Positions 1 through 11,293 of a DNA stretch of 64,000 bases are shown here, in pieces. A program made the position numbers and the translations under genes. Each line of letters opens with the position of its first letter. Within the stretch, counting starts at the first letter, position 1. The stretch lies in NCBI GenBank assembly GCA_029582155.1, contig CM055899.1, positions 58,321,349-58,385,348 of the forward strand, in the 5' to 3' direction. Origin of the DNA: Panopea generosa. Lineage: Eukaryota > Mollusca > Bivalvia > Adapedonta > Hiatellidae. Under the pieces are notes generated by a model that was not told the DNA's origin, did no database searches, and saw only the letters and a program-made list of their open reading frames with translations.

Positions 1-776
1 CTTTGAATTGTCATTAAAATTTTAGAACACTGCCTGGTGAACTGGTAGTGATTGTTCTTAATTTTTCATAATATGTGCATTTCCTAGTCTTCTGGAAAAA
101 CATCATATGTTTTTCGAATACTTTTTGTTAACATGGTCCCAGTTTCTGATTTACTGTCACAATCCATTCTTCTGGCAACACATATTGTAATAAATTGGCC
201 TGGTCCTGGTGTACTACTTGACTGACTTCATCACTGAAAATTTAAAGGAAGCTTATATGAGATAAAGAAATAAATGACAATGTTTGTTTGTATGTAAGCT
301 TAATTTACATCATCACCAGTTTCCCATTTGGGTGATGCACCCAGAAGAGTGAAAAGTTTAGACTTTTTAGGTTTGTGGGGATAGTGCAGGAAACAAGTAT
401 CATAGAAACTTAATCATATGTTTCACCTGATTATTTTGCTTGGTGTATAGCACCATCATAAAAGTCCTCAGTTTAAAGTCCCATCTGAATGACAGTTAGC
501 ACTGCAAGTGAGCCAGTCTCAGGTATCAAACAGTAAAAAAAAATATTACAGTAAAATATTAGGATGTTAAAGATCAAGGTTTTAAGCAATTAAATTATTA
601 GACATTTGTTTGCCACCATCATAATGCAATAAGAAATTAAAAAAAATGTTATATTGTATGAAAGTTGTTTGTTTAAATTCATTTATATCAATGTAGTTGT
701 GCATTAATTTTGTTTGTTTTTGTGTGTTTAAGGATATATAGGCTTATTATATCCATTGAAAAACGATTGAACAAAA
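1..776. other. Non-coding, no recognised feature
   Basis: AT-rich sequence with short homopolymer runs. No open frame, tRNA-like head or tandem repeat is visible on either strand. Confidence 0.5.
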
Positions 777-1206
777 TGAATTCAAACATGATTGTTTGAT
801 CACACAATGGTATATCGTTTTTAAACTGTTTGTGACTTACTATCAATGTAATCAATGATCATTTAAATAAAAAGCGGTTGTATAGTTGGATCAAAGATAA
901 AATTGATGTCAATTATATTAATCCGTGACAATTTTGAAACATTAGTCTTATGGAATGATTTCAGACACGATTGTTTGATCACACAATGGTATATCGGTTT
1001 AAAACTATTTGTGTCTTAGTGAAAATGTTATTATTGATAAGTTTAAATCAAAAGCGGCTGTATAGTTGGAATAAAGATATAATTGATGTTAATTACATTA
1101 ATCCATGAACATTTTGCGGTCCTTTAATCGTTTGTCTAATAATTTGATTTCAAACACGATTGTTTGATCACACAATGGAATATCGGTTTCAAACTATTTG
1201 TGTCTT
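777..1206. repeat. About 180-bp tandem repeat, 2.3 copies (left part)
   Basis: The motif GTTTGATCACACAATGG recurs near 796, 972 and 1163. Each time it is followed by a similar stretch (AACTATTTGTGTCTT, then TGTATAGTTGG and AATTGATGTTAATTACATTAA). The third copy stops abruptly at 1206, and the sequence that should follow is found at 9336, on the far side of an 8.1-kb block. Copies differ by point changes and small indels. Confidence 0.8.
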
Positions 1207-1297
1207 CAGGCGGTTTGATTCCATATTTTGGTAACAGGTTATTCTAACACTGGTATTTTTACAGTATTTTCTGCTAAATTTTCTTTCTTTATTTACT

Positions 1298-2972
1298 GAG
1301 ATTCAAACAATGTAGTAGCAGATTGGGAGCCAAACATTGTACATGGAAATTGAGAGCCAAACAATGTAGACAGAGACTGAGAGCCAAACAATGTAGATAG
1401 AGACTGAGAGCCAAACAATATAGACGGAGACTGAGAGATAAACAATGTACATGGAACACTGAGATACAAACTATGTAGATGTAGACTGAGAGCCAAATAA
1501 TGTAGAGGTAGATTGAGAGCCAAACAATGTAGATGTAGACTGGGAGCCAAACTATGTACATGGAGATTGACAGCCAAATAATATCGATTTAGACTGACAG
1601 CCAAATAATGTAGATGAAGATTGAGAGCCAAATAATGTAGATGTAGACTGAGAACCAAACTATGTACATGGAGATTGACAGCCAAATAATATCGATGTAG
1701 ACGGAGAGCCAAACAATGTAGATAGAGACTGAGAGCCAAACTATGTCGATGTAGCCTGAAAGCCAAACAATGTAGATGGAGACTGAGAGCCTAACAAAGT
1801 ATATGAAGACAGAGAGCCAAACAATGTAGATGTAGACTGAGAGCCAAATAATGTAGATGGAGACGGAGAGCCAAACAATGTAGATAGAGTCTGAGAGCTA
1901 AACTATGTAGATGTAGCCTGAAAGCCAAACAATGTAGATGGAGACTGAGAGCCAAACAACGTATATGAAAACTGAGAGCCAAACAATGTAGATGGAGACT
2001 GAGAGTCAAACATCGTAGATGGAGAATGACAGCAAAACAATATATATGGAGACTGAGAGCCAAATATTATAGACGAAGACTGACTGAGAGACAAACAATG
2101 TGCATGGAGACTGAGAGCCAAATACTGTAGATAAAGACGGAGAGCCAAATAATGCATATTGACACTGGGAGCCAAACAACGTATATGGATACTGAGAGCA
2201 AAAAATGTACATGGAGACTGAGAGCCAAACTTTGTTGATGTAGACTGAGAGCAAAACAATGTAGCTGCAGAATGGGACCAAATATTTTAAATGGAGATTG
2301 AGAGTCAAACTATATCTATGTAGACGGATAGCCAAACAATGTAGATAGAGACTGAGAGCAAAACAATATAAACGCAGATTGAGAGACAAACAATGTGCAT
2401 GGAACACTGTGATCCAATCTATGTAGATGTAGACTGAGAGCCAAACAATTTAAATGGAGATTGAGAGCCAAACAATGTAGATGTAGACTGAGAGCCAAAC
2501 TATGTACATGGAGATTGAGAGCCAAAAATTATCGATGTAGACGGAGAGTCAAACAATGTAGATAGAGACTGAGAGCCAAACTATGTTGATGTAGACTGAG
2601 AGTCAAACAATGTAGAGGGAGCCTGAGAGCCTAGCAAAGTATATGAAGACTTAGAGCCAAACAATGTAGATGGAGACTGAGAGTCAAACATCGTAGATGG
2701 AGACTGAGAGCCAAACAATGTATATGGAGACTGAAAGCCAAATAATATCAACGGAGACTGGGAGACAAACAATGTACATGGAGACTGAGAGCCAAAATGT
2801 GTAGATAGAGACTGAGAGCCATAAAATGTAGCTGTAGACGGAGAGCCAAACAATGCAGACGGAGACTGAGAGTGAAACAATGTAGATGGAGAATGAGAGC
2901 CAAACAATATATATGGTGACTGAGAGTCAAACAATGTAGCTGAAGACTGATAGCTAAACTATGTAGATGTAC
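1298..2972 (+). repeat. 27-bp minisatellite family A, about 62 copies
   Basis: Tandem units of 27 bp with core GACTGAGAGCCAAACAATG followed by TAGATG or a variant. Because the unit is nine codons and has few stops, it is open in several frames. The reverse frame reads repeats like LSLHLHCLA and another reads YIVWLSVYI. These are not taken as proteins: parallel frames are open at once, no splice or start context exists, and the units diverge freely. The same family lies at 3840-3925, at 6090-6606 and, inverted, at 12244-19893. Confidence 0.95.
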
Positions 2973-3157
2973 ACTGAGCACGTGGAATTGTTTGTCAATG
3001 TATAACGCAATGTAGTGTTTACTTAGATATAGTTATTGTCTAAAGAAAATGACGGCATCAATATATTTTTTGCGGTTAGCTTGTACAGCAAATAGCTTAG
3101 CTTTGAAATACTCAGTAAATCTAGTGGAGTGTTGTTATCTTACAATTGCTACAATCG

Positions 3158-3618
3158 GACTTAGACCAGGAACCAGGGGGGCAAAATGGTAGTACCCGAA
3201 AGTAGTTCCATAGAAAATTGACAGTGGTCGTTCAAGATAGTGTGAGTGTGAAAATCCACTTGACAGGTACTATTGCAATGTGAATTTGTGAAGGAAATAT
3301 ATTTTCCCAGAGAATGGTGCAAAATTGAGTGGACTGGTAGCTTTAACACACAGATGGGACTATTTCTTAGACGGTAAGAATTTTGCATAATTTGGCTGAT
3401 TTGACCTCTGTATGTGAAATAGGGACATCTACTTTCGCTTTGAGCAAAATTGTGAAATTGGAAGCAATTAATGCCCATCTTTTTAACTGTTTTTTTTTTG
3501 TGTTCTGCTTGAATTGAATATTAATTCTGAAAAAATCTCAATGAGTTTGGAGTACAACTGAGTGACAGTCTATTCTGCTAATATTACGGTCTATGTGAAA
3601 TTAATGGTGGTCCAGCAT
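3158..3618. mobile_element. 461-bp insertion with 6-bp target duplication
   Basis: The sequence CAATCG stands on both sides (3152-3157 and 3619-3624). Uninterrupted versions of the same flanks occur at 5904-5909 and 9223-9228, where CTACAATCGCCGG is continuous. So a 461-bp element entered this site. Its ends (GACTTAGACC at left, GTCCAGCAT at right) show no obvious terminal inverted repeat and there is no A-rich tail. A minus-strand frame of about 105 codons lies inside but resembles no family I recognise. The same insertion is present in duplicon copy 2, so it predates the duplication. Confidence 0.75.
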
Positions 3619-3839
3619 CAATCGCCGGCCGTGGATGATTGAGCGCCTTTTACTGTCTCTTTCTATCTTTCATATGTCTCATAAAGTAATTGCCTTTTCT
3701 TTTGTTTGAACAAATACGTTTGAGTCCATATTTACTGTTGAGTTCAAAGTTTGGTAACTGGTTATTCTAACACACTAGCTTTTATTATCCTGGTCTTATT
3801 TCAGTAGTTTTTAATGCTAAATTATTTTTATTGCCTGAG

Positions 3840-3930
3840 AGCCAAGCAATGTAGATGTAGACGAAAGGCCAAACAATGTAGATGGAGACTGAGAGCCAAA
3901 CAATGTAGATGGAGACTGAGAAATAAATAA
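3840..3930 (+). repeat. 27-bp minisatellite family A, 3 copies
   Basis: Three units with the GAGAGCCAAACAATGTAGAT core, following a module (3625-3840) related to the one preceding the larger arrays (5905-6080). This shows the module plus minisatellite arrangement occurs more than once per duplicon. Confidence 0.85.
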
Positions 3931-4037
3931 CAGTGAAACAAATCAATCAGTCGCATGTTTAGCGAAATGATAATAAATTGCTATATTAGGTTGATAACCG
4001 ATATATTGTTTTGAATTGCACGACTATTTTTATTCAC

Positions 4038-4230
4038 GGTGGCGCCAAAGTCAAGTGGTCGTGTCACTGGGTTAGTATTCCACGGTCCCGAGTTTGATCC
4101 TCGGTCATGGCACTGGAAAGTATTTCCCACATGTCGCATAATTCGGTGTTGTACACCGCGCATGTGGGGTAAAAGAACCAGGGATACTTCTGGAGTGTAT
4201 TCTGAATTTTGCACTATTCTCCAATAATCT
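4038..4230 (+). mobile_element. tRNA-derived SINE-like element (degenerate)
   Basis: AAGTCAAGTGG near 4050 resembles a polymerase III box A and AGTTTGATCC near 4091 resembles a box B at tRNA-like spacing. A GC-richer body follows. The head (4038-4160) is missing from duplicon copy 2, but the tail from 4160 remains there. Assignment is tentative. Confidence 0.4.
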
Positions 4231-5065
4231 TATATGAAAATAACAGTCACCATAAATAACAATCACGAAGAACATAATGCGCACGCTTTGGGTTTGTACA
4301 CTAACCGCTGGATTGGAAGTTCTGGGAGCTACCTAAACTATTGCGCTCCCCATTATACTTGTAGTTAAGGCCTAACTTACATGACGGTAGGAAGATTTTT
4401 ACACCCAAGAAATTAGATCAGTGTAAATCGGTTGGGCATTAGATCTATTTCTGTTGAAAATGCATAGATCTATATAATTGTCATAATTTCTTTGTACATA
4501 TGAGAACATTTGACACATTTTCATAAGTTCTGTCAAATTTGAATGGCATTGGGTACTGCTTGATGATTCTTGGATACCGGACAAGGATTTCCGCGTATTA
4601 CTACCGGGTACGGAATTTTCATCATACACACCCTCCACGCGTTCATCTTACCCTGCTTTGGCGTTGGAACAATTGATGACGTGACGTATTGAAACATATG
4701 ACGTTGTATTTTTTTATTTGACGTATATTGAGAGTCGTTAAGTTGGACGTGTTCTCGAGTTTCTAATCGGTACTGTTCTGCTCTTGCGCTTGGTGATATT
4801 TTAATTCTAGACCTTTCCACACAATGTCATAGGTCAAATCATCATCAATATGCCTTACTCGATTTATTTGAATCTGATACTACTATAGATATAAAGCGAC
4901 ATTAAATAGATATAAAGCGACATAAAAATGTTTTCCCGCTGGAGATGAACAACGACCTCCGGAAAGAGAATCAAGCGCGAACAACTGCTCTATCGAGTAA
5001 TATTAACATCAACCGAACAGCCCTCGATTTCTACTTTAATTCTACTTTTAACAAGGGATCTCTGC

Positions 5066-5300
5066 GACGGATTGTTCAAATGTGCAGTCGACTAGTGACG
5101 GCCTGTCTCTCGCCGTTGAAGCCGTAGGTTCGAGCCTCAAGCGGTCCACAAACTCCATGGGAGAAAGAATACGATTTACTTGCGGAAGAAAAAGTGGTTC
5201 TACTCAGATTTATCTTGAGTTCTTCGTCAACTAATAAAACTGGATATGCAATACATAATCTGCCATTTGTTGAAAATGACGTTAAGCACAATTCAGGACC
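5066..5300 (+). mobile_element. SINE with tRNA-like head (duplicon copy 1)
   Basis: The head has box A-like GACTAGTGACGG and box B GGTTCGAGCCTC near 5128. The body (GTGGTTCTACTCAG, then ATAAAACTGGATATGC and TTGAAAATGACGTTAAGC) is the same 3' body as the SINEs at 27606, 34628, 41445 and 44229. The head is diverged from those, so this is an older copy or a head-swapped subfamily. Confidence 0.7.
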
Positions 5301-5539
5301 TCGGTGTAGACTGAACTTAAATCAACCTTGGAGTTTAACGTAAAATAAACCACACCCTCTACCCCACACAATATTATCATTATTATTAATGTTTACAGTC
5401 ATACACGTATATCAGTAAATTAAATCATGTGTCTGTGTAATATGCTATAAATAATGTATGTTAGTTTAATACAGTTAATATTTTCAATAAAAAAAAGTCA
5501 TAAAATTTATATATTATTTTTTTTTGTATTTTTTCACCT

Positions 5540-5625
5540 TCGCTGCGGTTTGAACATACGACATTCTGATCGACAATTCAGTGACAGTTGAAGGCGTATG
5601 CCACTGCGCCACTTTGGAGCCTAAT
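5540..5625 (-). mobile_element. tRNA-like element, antisense (duplicon copy 1)
   Basis: On the minus strand the sequence reads TGGCGCAGTGG, a perfect box A, then about 50 bp later TGTTCAAACC, a box B-like motif. It lacks a good acceptor stem and has a spacer too long for a functional tRNA, so it is read as a tRNA-derived repeat rather than a tRNA gene. Confidence 0.5.
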
Positions 5626-6089
5626 AATAATATAACAGTTAACACCTTTTAAAGTTGTTAGATCATGAAAGGGGCGTCATTCTAGTTGACCGGAACTGGA
5701 ATTAATTCATACGTTTGATATACGTATTATGCTATGCAAATTGTTGTAACCGACTGAAAGGTTTTGCTGGTGAGTATAAAATACCTCGAAATGTGTACAT
5801 AGCAACCATTTATATTTGGCGGTTTGCTAGTACAGCAGATAGCCTAGTTTTCAAATCCTCATAAATTTGAGGTGAACCCATCTAGTTGGATGTGGTTGCC
5901 CTACAATCGCCGGTCGTGGATGATTGAGCGCCCCTTTCACTGTCTTATCTCTATATTTCTTCTGTCTAATAAACTAACCTCCTTTTCTTGTGTTTGAAGA
6001 AACCGGTTTGATTCCATATTTTGGTAACAGGTTATTCTAACACTGGTATTTTTACATTTTTTTCTGCTAAATTTTCTTTCTTTATTTAC

Positions 6090-6606
6090 TGAGAGTCAAA
6101 CAATGTAGATGCAGAATGGGAGCCAAACATTGTACATGGAGATTGAGAGCCAAACAATGTAGATAGAGACTGAGAGCCAAACAATATATACGGAGACTGA
6201 GAGACAAACAATGTACATGGAACACTGAGATACAAACTATGTAGATGTAGACTGAGAGCCAAATAATGTAGATGTAGATTGAGAGCCAAACAATGTAGAT
6301 GTAGACTGAGAGCCAAACTATGTACATGGAGATTGACAGCCAAATAATATCGATGTAGACGGAGAGCCAAACAATATATACGGAGACTGAGAGACAAACA
6401 ATGTACATGGAACACTGAGATACAAACTATGTAGATGTAGCCTGAACGTCAAACAATGTAGATGGAGACTGAGAGCCTAACAAAGTATATGAAGACTGAG
6501 AGCCAAACAATGTAGATGTAGACTGAGAGCCAAATAATGTAGATGGTGACTGAAAGTCAAACAATGTAGCTGAAGACTGATAGCTAAACTATGTAGATGT
6601 ACACTG
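6090..6606 (+). repeat. 27-bp minisatellite family A, about 19 copies
   Basis: Same unit as 1298-2972 and the same position in the duplicon. Its last units (AGCTGAAGACTGATAGC and onward) are identical to the last units of copy 1, while the interior has been lost or never expanded. Array length therefore changed after the duplication. Confidence 0.95.
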
Positions 6607-6787
6607 AGCACGTGGAATTGTTTGTCAATGTATAACGCAATGTAGTGTTTACTTAGATATAGTTATTGTCTAAAGAAAATGACGGCATCAATATAGTTTT
6701 TGCGGTTAGCTTGTACAGCAAATAGCTTAGCTTTGAAATACTCAGTAAGTCTAGTGGGGTGTTGTTATCTTACAATTGCTACAATCG

Positions 6788-7245
6788 GACTTAGACCAGG
6801 AACCAGGGGGTCAAAATGGTAGTACCCGAAAGTAGTTCCATAGAAAATTGACAGTGGTCGTTCAAGATGGTGTGAGTGTGAAAATCCACTTGACAGGGAC
6901 TATTGCAATGTGAATTTGTGAAGGGAATATATTTTCCCAGAGAATGGTGCAAAATTGAGTGGACTGGTAGCTTTAACACACAGATGGGACTATTTCTTAG
7001 ACGGTAAGAATTTTGCATAATTTGGCTGATTTGACCTCTGTATGTGAAATAGGGACATCTACTTTCGCTTTGAGCAAAATTGTGAAATTGGAAGCAATTA
7101 ATGCCCATCTTTTTAACTGTTTTTTTTGTGTTCTGCTTGAATTGAATATTAATTCTGGAAAATCTCAATGAGTTTGGAGTACAACTGTGTGACAGTCTAT
7201 TCTGCTAATATTACGGTCTATGTGAAATTAATGGTGGTCCAGCAT
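6788..7245. mobile_element. 458-bp insertion, duplicon copy 2
   Basis: Counterpart of 3158-3618, flanked by the same CAATCG duplication (6782-6787 and 7246-7251). Differences from copy 1 are a few substitutions and a shorter T run near 7120. Confidence 0.75.
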
Positions 7246-8368
7246 CAATCGCCGGCCGTGGATGATTGAGCGCCTTTTACTGTCTCTTTCTATCTTTCAT
7301 ATGTCTCATAAAGTAACTGCCTTTTCTTTTGTTTGAACAAATACGTTTGAGTCCATATTTACTGTTGAGTTCAAAGTTTGGTAACTGGTTATTCTAACAC
7401 ACTAGCTTTTATTATCCTGGTCTTATTTCAGTAGTTTTTAATGCTAAATTATTTTTATTGCCTGAGAGCCAAGCATGTGGGGTAAAAGAACCAGGGATAC
7501 TTCTGGAGTGTATTCTGAATTTTGCACTATTCTCCAATAATCTTATATAAAAAAAACAGTCACCATAAATAAAATCACGGAGAATATAATGCGCACGCTT
7601 TGGGTTTGTACACTAACCGCTGGATTGGAAGTACTGGGAGCTACCTAAACTATTGCGCTCCCCATTATACTTGTAGTTAAGGCCTAACTTACATGACGGT
7701 AGGAAGATTTTTGCGCCCAAGAAATTAGATCAGTGTAAATCGGTTGGGCATTAGATCTATTTTTGTTGAAAATGCATAGATCTATATAATTGTCATAATT
7801 TCTTTGTACATATGAGAACATTTGACACATTTTCATAAGTTCTGTCAAATTTGAATGGCATTGGGTACTGCTTGATGATTCTTGGATACCGGACAAGGAT
7901 TTCCGCGTATTACTACCGGGTAAGGAATTTTCATCATACACACCCTCCACGCGTTCATCTTACCCTGCTTTGGCGTTGGAATAATTGATGACGTGACGTA
8001 TTGAAACATATGACGTTGTATTTTTTTATTTGACGTATATTGAGAGTCGTTAAGTTGGACGTGTTCTCAAGTTTCTAATCGGTACTGTTCTGCTCTTGCG
8101 CTTGGTGATATTTTAATTCTAGACCTTTCCACACAATGTCATAGGTCAAATCATCATCAATATGCCTTACTCGATTTATCTGAATCTGATACTACTATAG
8201 ATATAAAGCGACATTAAATAGATATAAAGCGAAATAAAAATGTTTTCCCGCTGGAGATGAACAACGACCTCCGGAAAGAGAATCAAGCGCGAACAACTGC
8301 TCTATCGAGTAATATTAACATCAACCGAACAGCCCTCGATTTCTACTTTAATTCTACTTTTAACAAGG

Positions 8369-8600
8369 GATCTCTGCGACGGATGGTTCAAATGTGCAGT
8401 CGACTAGTGACGGCCTGTCTCTCGCCGTTGAAGCCGTAGGTTCGAGCCTCAAGCGGTCCACAAACTCCATGGGAGAAAGTATACGATTTACTTGCGGAAG
8501 GAAAGTGGTTCTACTCAGATTTATCTTGAGTTCTTCGTCAACTAATAAAACTGGATATGCAATACATAATCAGCCATTTGTTGAAAATGACGTTAAGCAC
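8369..8600 (+). mobile_element. SINE with tRNA-like head (duplicon copy 2)
   Basis: Duplicate of the SINE at 5066-5300, with GGTTCGAGCCTC near 8431 and the GTGGTTCTACTCAG body. A few substitutions separate the two copies. Confidence 0.7.
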
Positions 8601-8844
8601 AATTCAGGACCTCGGTGTAGACTGAACTTAAATCAACCTTGGAGTTTAACGTAAAATAAACCACACCCCTTACCCCACACAATATTATCATTATTATTAA
8701 TGTTTACAGTCATACACGTATATCAGTAAATTAAATCATGTGTCTGTGTAATATGCTATAAATAATGTATGTTAGTTTAATACAGTTATTTTTTTTAATA
8801 AAAAAAGTCATAAAATTTATATATTATTTTTTTTTGTATTTTTT

Positions 8845-8931
8845 CACCTTCGCTGCGGTTTGAACCTATACCATTCTGATCGACAATTCAGTGACAGTTG
8901 AAGGCATATGCCACTGCGCCACTTTGGAGCC
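8845..8931 (-). mobile_element. tRNA-like element, antisense (duplicon copy 2)
   Basis: Duplicate of 5540-5625, with box A TGGCGCAGTGG on the minus strand. The box B region is slightly changed from copy 1. Confidence 0.45.
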
Positions 8932-9335
8932 TAGTAATAATATAACAGTTAACACCTTTTAAAGTTGTTAGGTTATGAAAGGGGCGTCATTCTAGTTGAC
9001 CGGAACTGGAATTAATTCATACGTTTGATATACGTATTATGCTATGCAAATTGTTGTAACCGACTGAAAGGTTTTGCTGGTGAGTATAAAATACCTCGAA
9101 ATGTGTACATAGCATCCATTTATATTTGGCGGTTTGCTACAACAGCAGATAGCCTAGTTTTCAAATCCTCATAAATTTGAGGTGAACCCATCTAGTTGAA
9201 TGTGGTTGCCCTACAAATGCTACAATCGCCGGTCGTGGATGATTGAGCGCCCCTTTCACTGTCTTATCTCTATATTTCTTCTGTCTAATAAACTAACCTC
9301 CTTTTCTTATGTTTGAAGAAATCGGTTTGATCATT

Positions 9336-9475
9336 AGTGAAAATGTAATAATTGAAAATTTTAAATTAAACGCGGTTGTATAGTTGGATCAAAGATGTAA
9401 TTGATGTTAATTACATTTATCCATGAAAATTTTGCGGTCCTTTAATCGTTTGTCTAATAATATGATTGCAAGTTC
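9336..9475. repeat. 180-bp repeat, right remainder
   Basis: Begins AGTGAAAATG and continues TGTATAGTTGGATCAAAG and GCGGTCCTTTAATCG, matching the part of the 180-bp unit that should follow position 1206. It ends in unrelated sequence near 9475. Confidence 0.75.
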
Positions 9476-9833
9476 ATCTGTTATTTTAACCTGTACATGT
9501 TATTATTCATAGATGTAATTTATATATGCAATTTTTATTATGTAAATTACACATGCGCCAAGCATTGATTGACTTACATGACAATATTTAATTTACATAT
9601 TAATTCTTTAATATGCCATGACCTTAAGCATTAACCCCCGTTGTCTTTAATTGATAGTTAATACAATTTCATGACACGGGTATTGCCCCCCACCCCGCAA
9701 GCAGTTCTGCACTTGTTGATTGCATATTAATTAACGATATTTGTGACCGTTGCCTGCATGTCACATTTGTCTTCTGCATTTTCGCTGCAATTAAGAGTAA
9801 GCATGTAATATGCATTATTTTATTTTATGTAGT
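9476..9833. other. Non-coding, no recognised feature
   Basis: AT-rich. No gene, tRNA-like head or repeat visible. Confidence 0.5.
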
Positions 9834-10616
9834 TATTAATGTCATAATTGATTTATTCTTTTATGAAATTTAACAAAATAATAAATATGAATATATTTTT
9901 GCTATATTATTTAAGAATTGATCATAGAAGAGATATAGACAGTTTGTGTCGTCTGCATTTTCATTATAGCTCTATAGCGTCAGCGTTTCCCTTCTTTCTT
10001 CATATCGTCAGCGGTTTCCTTCTTTGTACACACGAAATATAGCAAAATAATAAGTATTAATATATTCTGGCTATATTTTTTAAAAATGATCATGTTAGCT
10101 ATATAGACAATTTGTGTCGTCTGCATTTTCATTATAGCTCTATAGCGTCAGCGTTTCCCTTCTTTCTACATATCGTCAGCGGTTTCCTTTTTTGTACATA
10201 TTGTCAGCGTTTTCATTCTTAGTCTATGTGCTGGTTAGCGCCAGCGTGGGACTGCAATATTGTTATAGCTGGTGAAGTTATTTATGTCATAATTGATTTA
10301 TTTTAATGTGAAATTGAGCAAAATAATAAGTATTAATATATTCTGGCTATATTTTTTAAGAATTTGTCATGTTAGCTATATAGACAGTTTGTGTCGTCTG
10401 CATTTTCATTATAGCTCTATAGCGTCAGCGTTTCCCTTCTTTGTACATATTGTCAGCGTTTTCATTCTTAGTTTATATGCTGGTCAGCGCCAGTGTGGGA
10501 CTGCACTAGTATTATAAGAGGTGTGGTTATTTATGTCATTATTGATTTATTTAAATGTGAAATTTAGCAAGATATTAAGTATGAATATATTCTGGCTATA
10601 TTTTTTAAGAATTGAT
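9834..10616. repeat. Tandem repeat of about 220-250 bp, 3.5 copies
   Basis: ATGTCATAATTGATTTATT starts copies near 9840, 10285 and 10533. A partial copy starts near 10041. Each contains AATATATTCTGGCTATATT, a TGTGTCGTCTGCATTTTC block and the short internal repeat GTCAGCGTTTCC. Loose GTCAGCG pieces recur at 11131-11235, suggesting a once larger array. Confidence 0.8.
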
Positions 10617-11290
10617 CAGGCAGAACGCATGCACTTTTTTATATAGTAAAACTGTATGTTTTCATTTTGGTAAAATAAACACAATAATTTACAATTAAAA
10701 CTTTCTTATTGACGCATGTATGTTTTTTAAATGTTCTTTTCAAGAAAATACTTAAACCATTAATCATACTAAAGAAATATTGATTTAATCGACCCTTTTT
10801 CAGTCCCTTTCGTAAAACCAATTTCCCATTTCCGTATACAGTATGGATAATTTCATTTTGGAAATAAAACATTAATTTGACAATGGAATTTTCTGAAAAT
10901 ACGCACGTAAGTTTTATTTAATATTCTTTTCAATAATATCATAATAGAAAACATCATCATAATAATGTCACTGATTTAGTATTATCCGCGTTTATTAACA
11001 CTAATAATAGAGCTGCAATTAGATCTATTATCATATTTTTTATTATAAGATCTATTATTATTAATATTATTATCCGTGGTATTAATGTGTATACTAGAGC
11101 TCCAATTTTAATTAACAGTTTCAAAACGTGTCGTCAGCGTTTCCATCTTTGTACATATTGTCAGCGTTTCCTTCTTTGTACATATCGTCAGCGGTTTCCT
11201 TCTTTACCTATATTGTCAACTTAAGCGTCAGCGTTTTACACCGAACCCCCGAAACTGAAAGTAACAGAAAGGAATTATGCGCGTAGCGAT
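10617..11290. other. Non-coding; repeat fragments near the end
   Basis: Mostly AT-rich unique sequence. 11021-11066 contains the AGATCTATTAT motif twice. 11131-11235 has four copies of GTCAGCG(G)TTTCC-like text related to 9834-10616. No gene seen. Confidence 0.5.
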
Positions 11291-11293
11291 GCG

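Larger units (their letters stand above)
1211..6003. repeat. Duplicon copy 1 (about 4.8 kb)
   Basis: Aligns end to end with 6004-9322 at high identity in its unique parts (for example 2950-3840 against 6575-7465 and 4170-6000 against 7475-9320). It is longer than copy 2 because its first minisatellite has about 62 units rather than about 19, and because it keeps about 310 bp (3847-4160) that copy 2 lacks. Confidence 0.9.
6004..9322. repeat. Duplicon copy 2 (about 3.3 kb)
   Basis: Second copy of 1211-6003. It lacks about 310 bp relative to copy 1: GAGAGCCAAGCA at 7465 joins directly to TGTGGGGTAAAAG, with a short GCA-type overlap at the junction, a typical microhomology deletion scar. Its first minisatellite is also much shorter. 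Unique regions differ by only a few percent. Confidence 0.9.
1207..9335. mobile_element. 8.1-kb composite block inserted in a 180-bp repeat unit
   Basis: The left flank ends ...TTTGTGTCTT at 1206 and the right flank resumes AGTGAAAATG at 9336. An uninterrupted repeat copy reads TGTCTTAGTGAAAATG near 1010-1028, so the block splits one unit. Inside are two unequal copies of a single unit, each starting with CGGTTTGAT, and the block ends with the same start again (9323). No transposase or reverse transcriptase is visible within it. It could be a non-autonomous element that duplicated in tandem, or a segment moved by recombination. No clear target duplication beyond T or TT was found. Confidence 0.55.

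Noticed and set aside
3161-3478. A conserved 105-codon frame as a real gene
   Set aside because: It lies inside a mobile insertion, has no recognised domain, and its conservation in the second copy only reflects a recent duplication.
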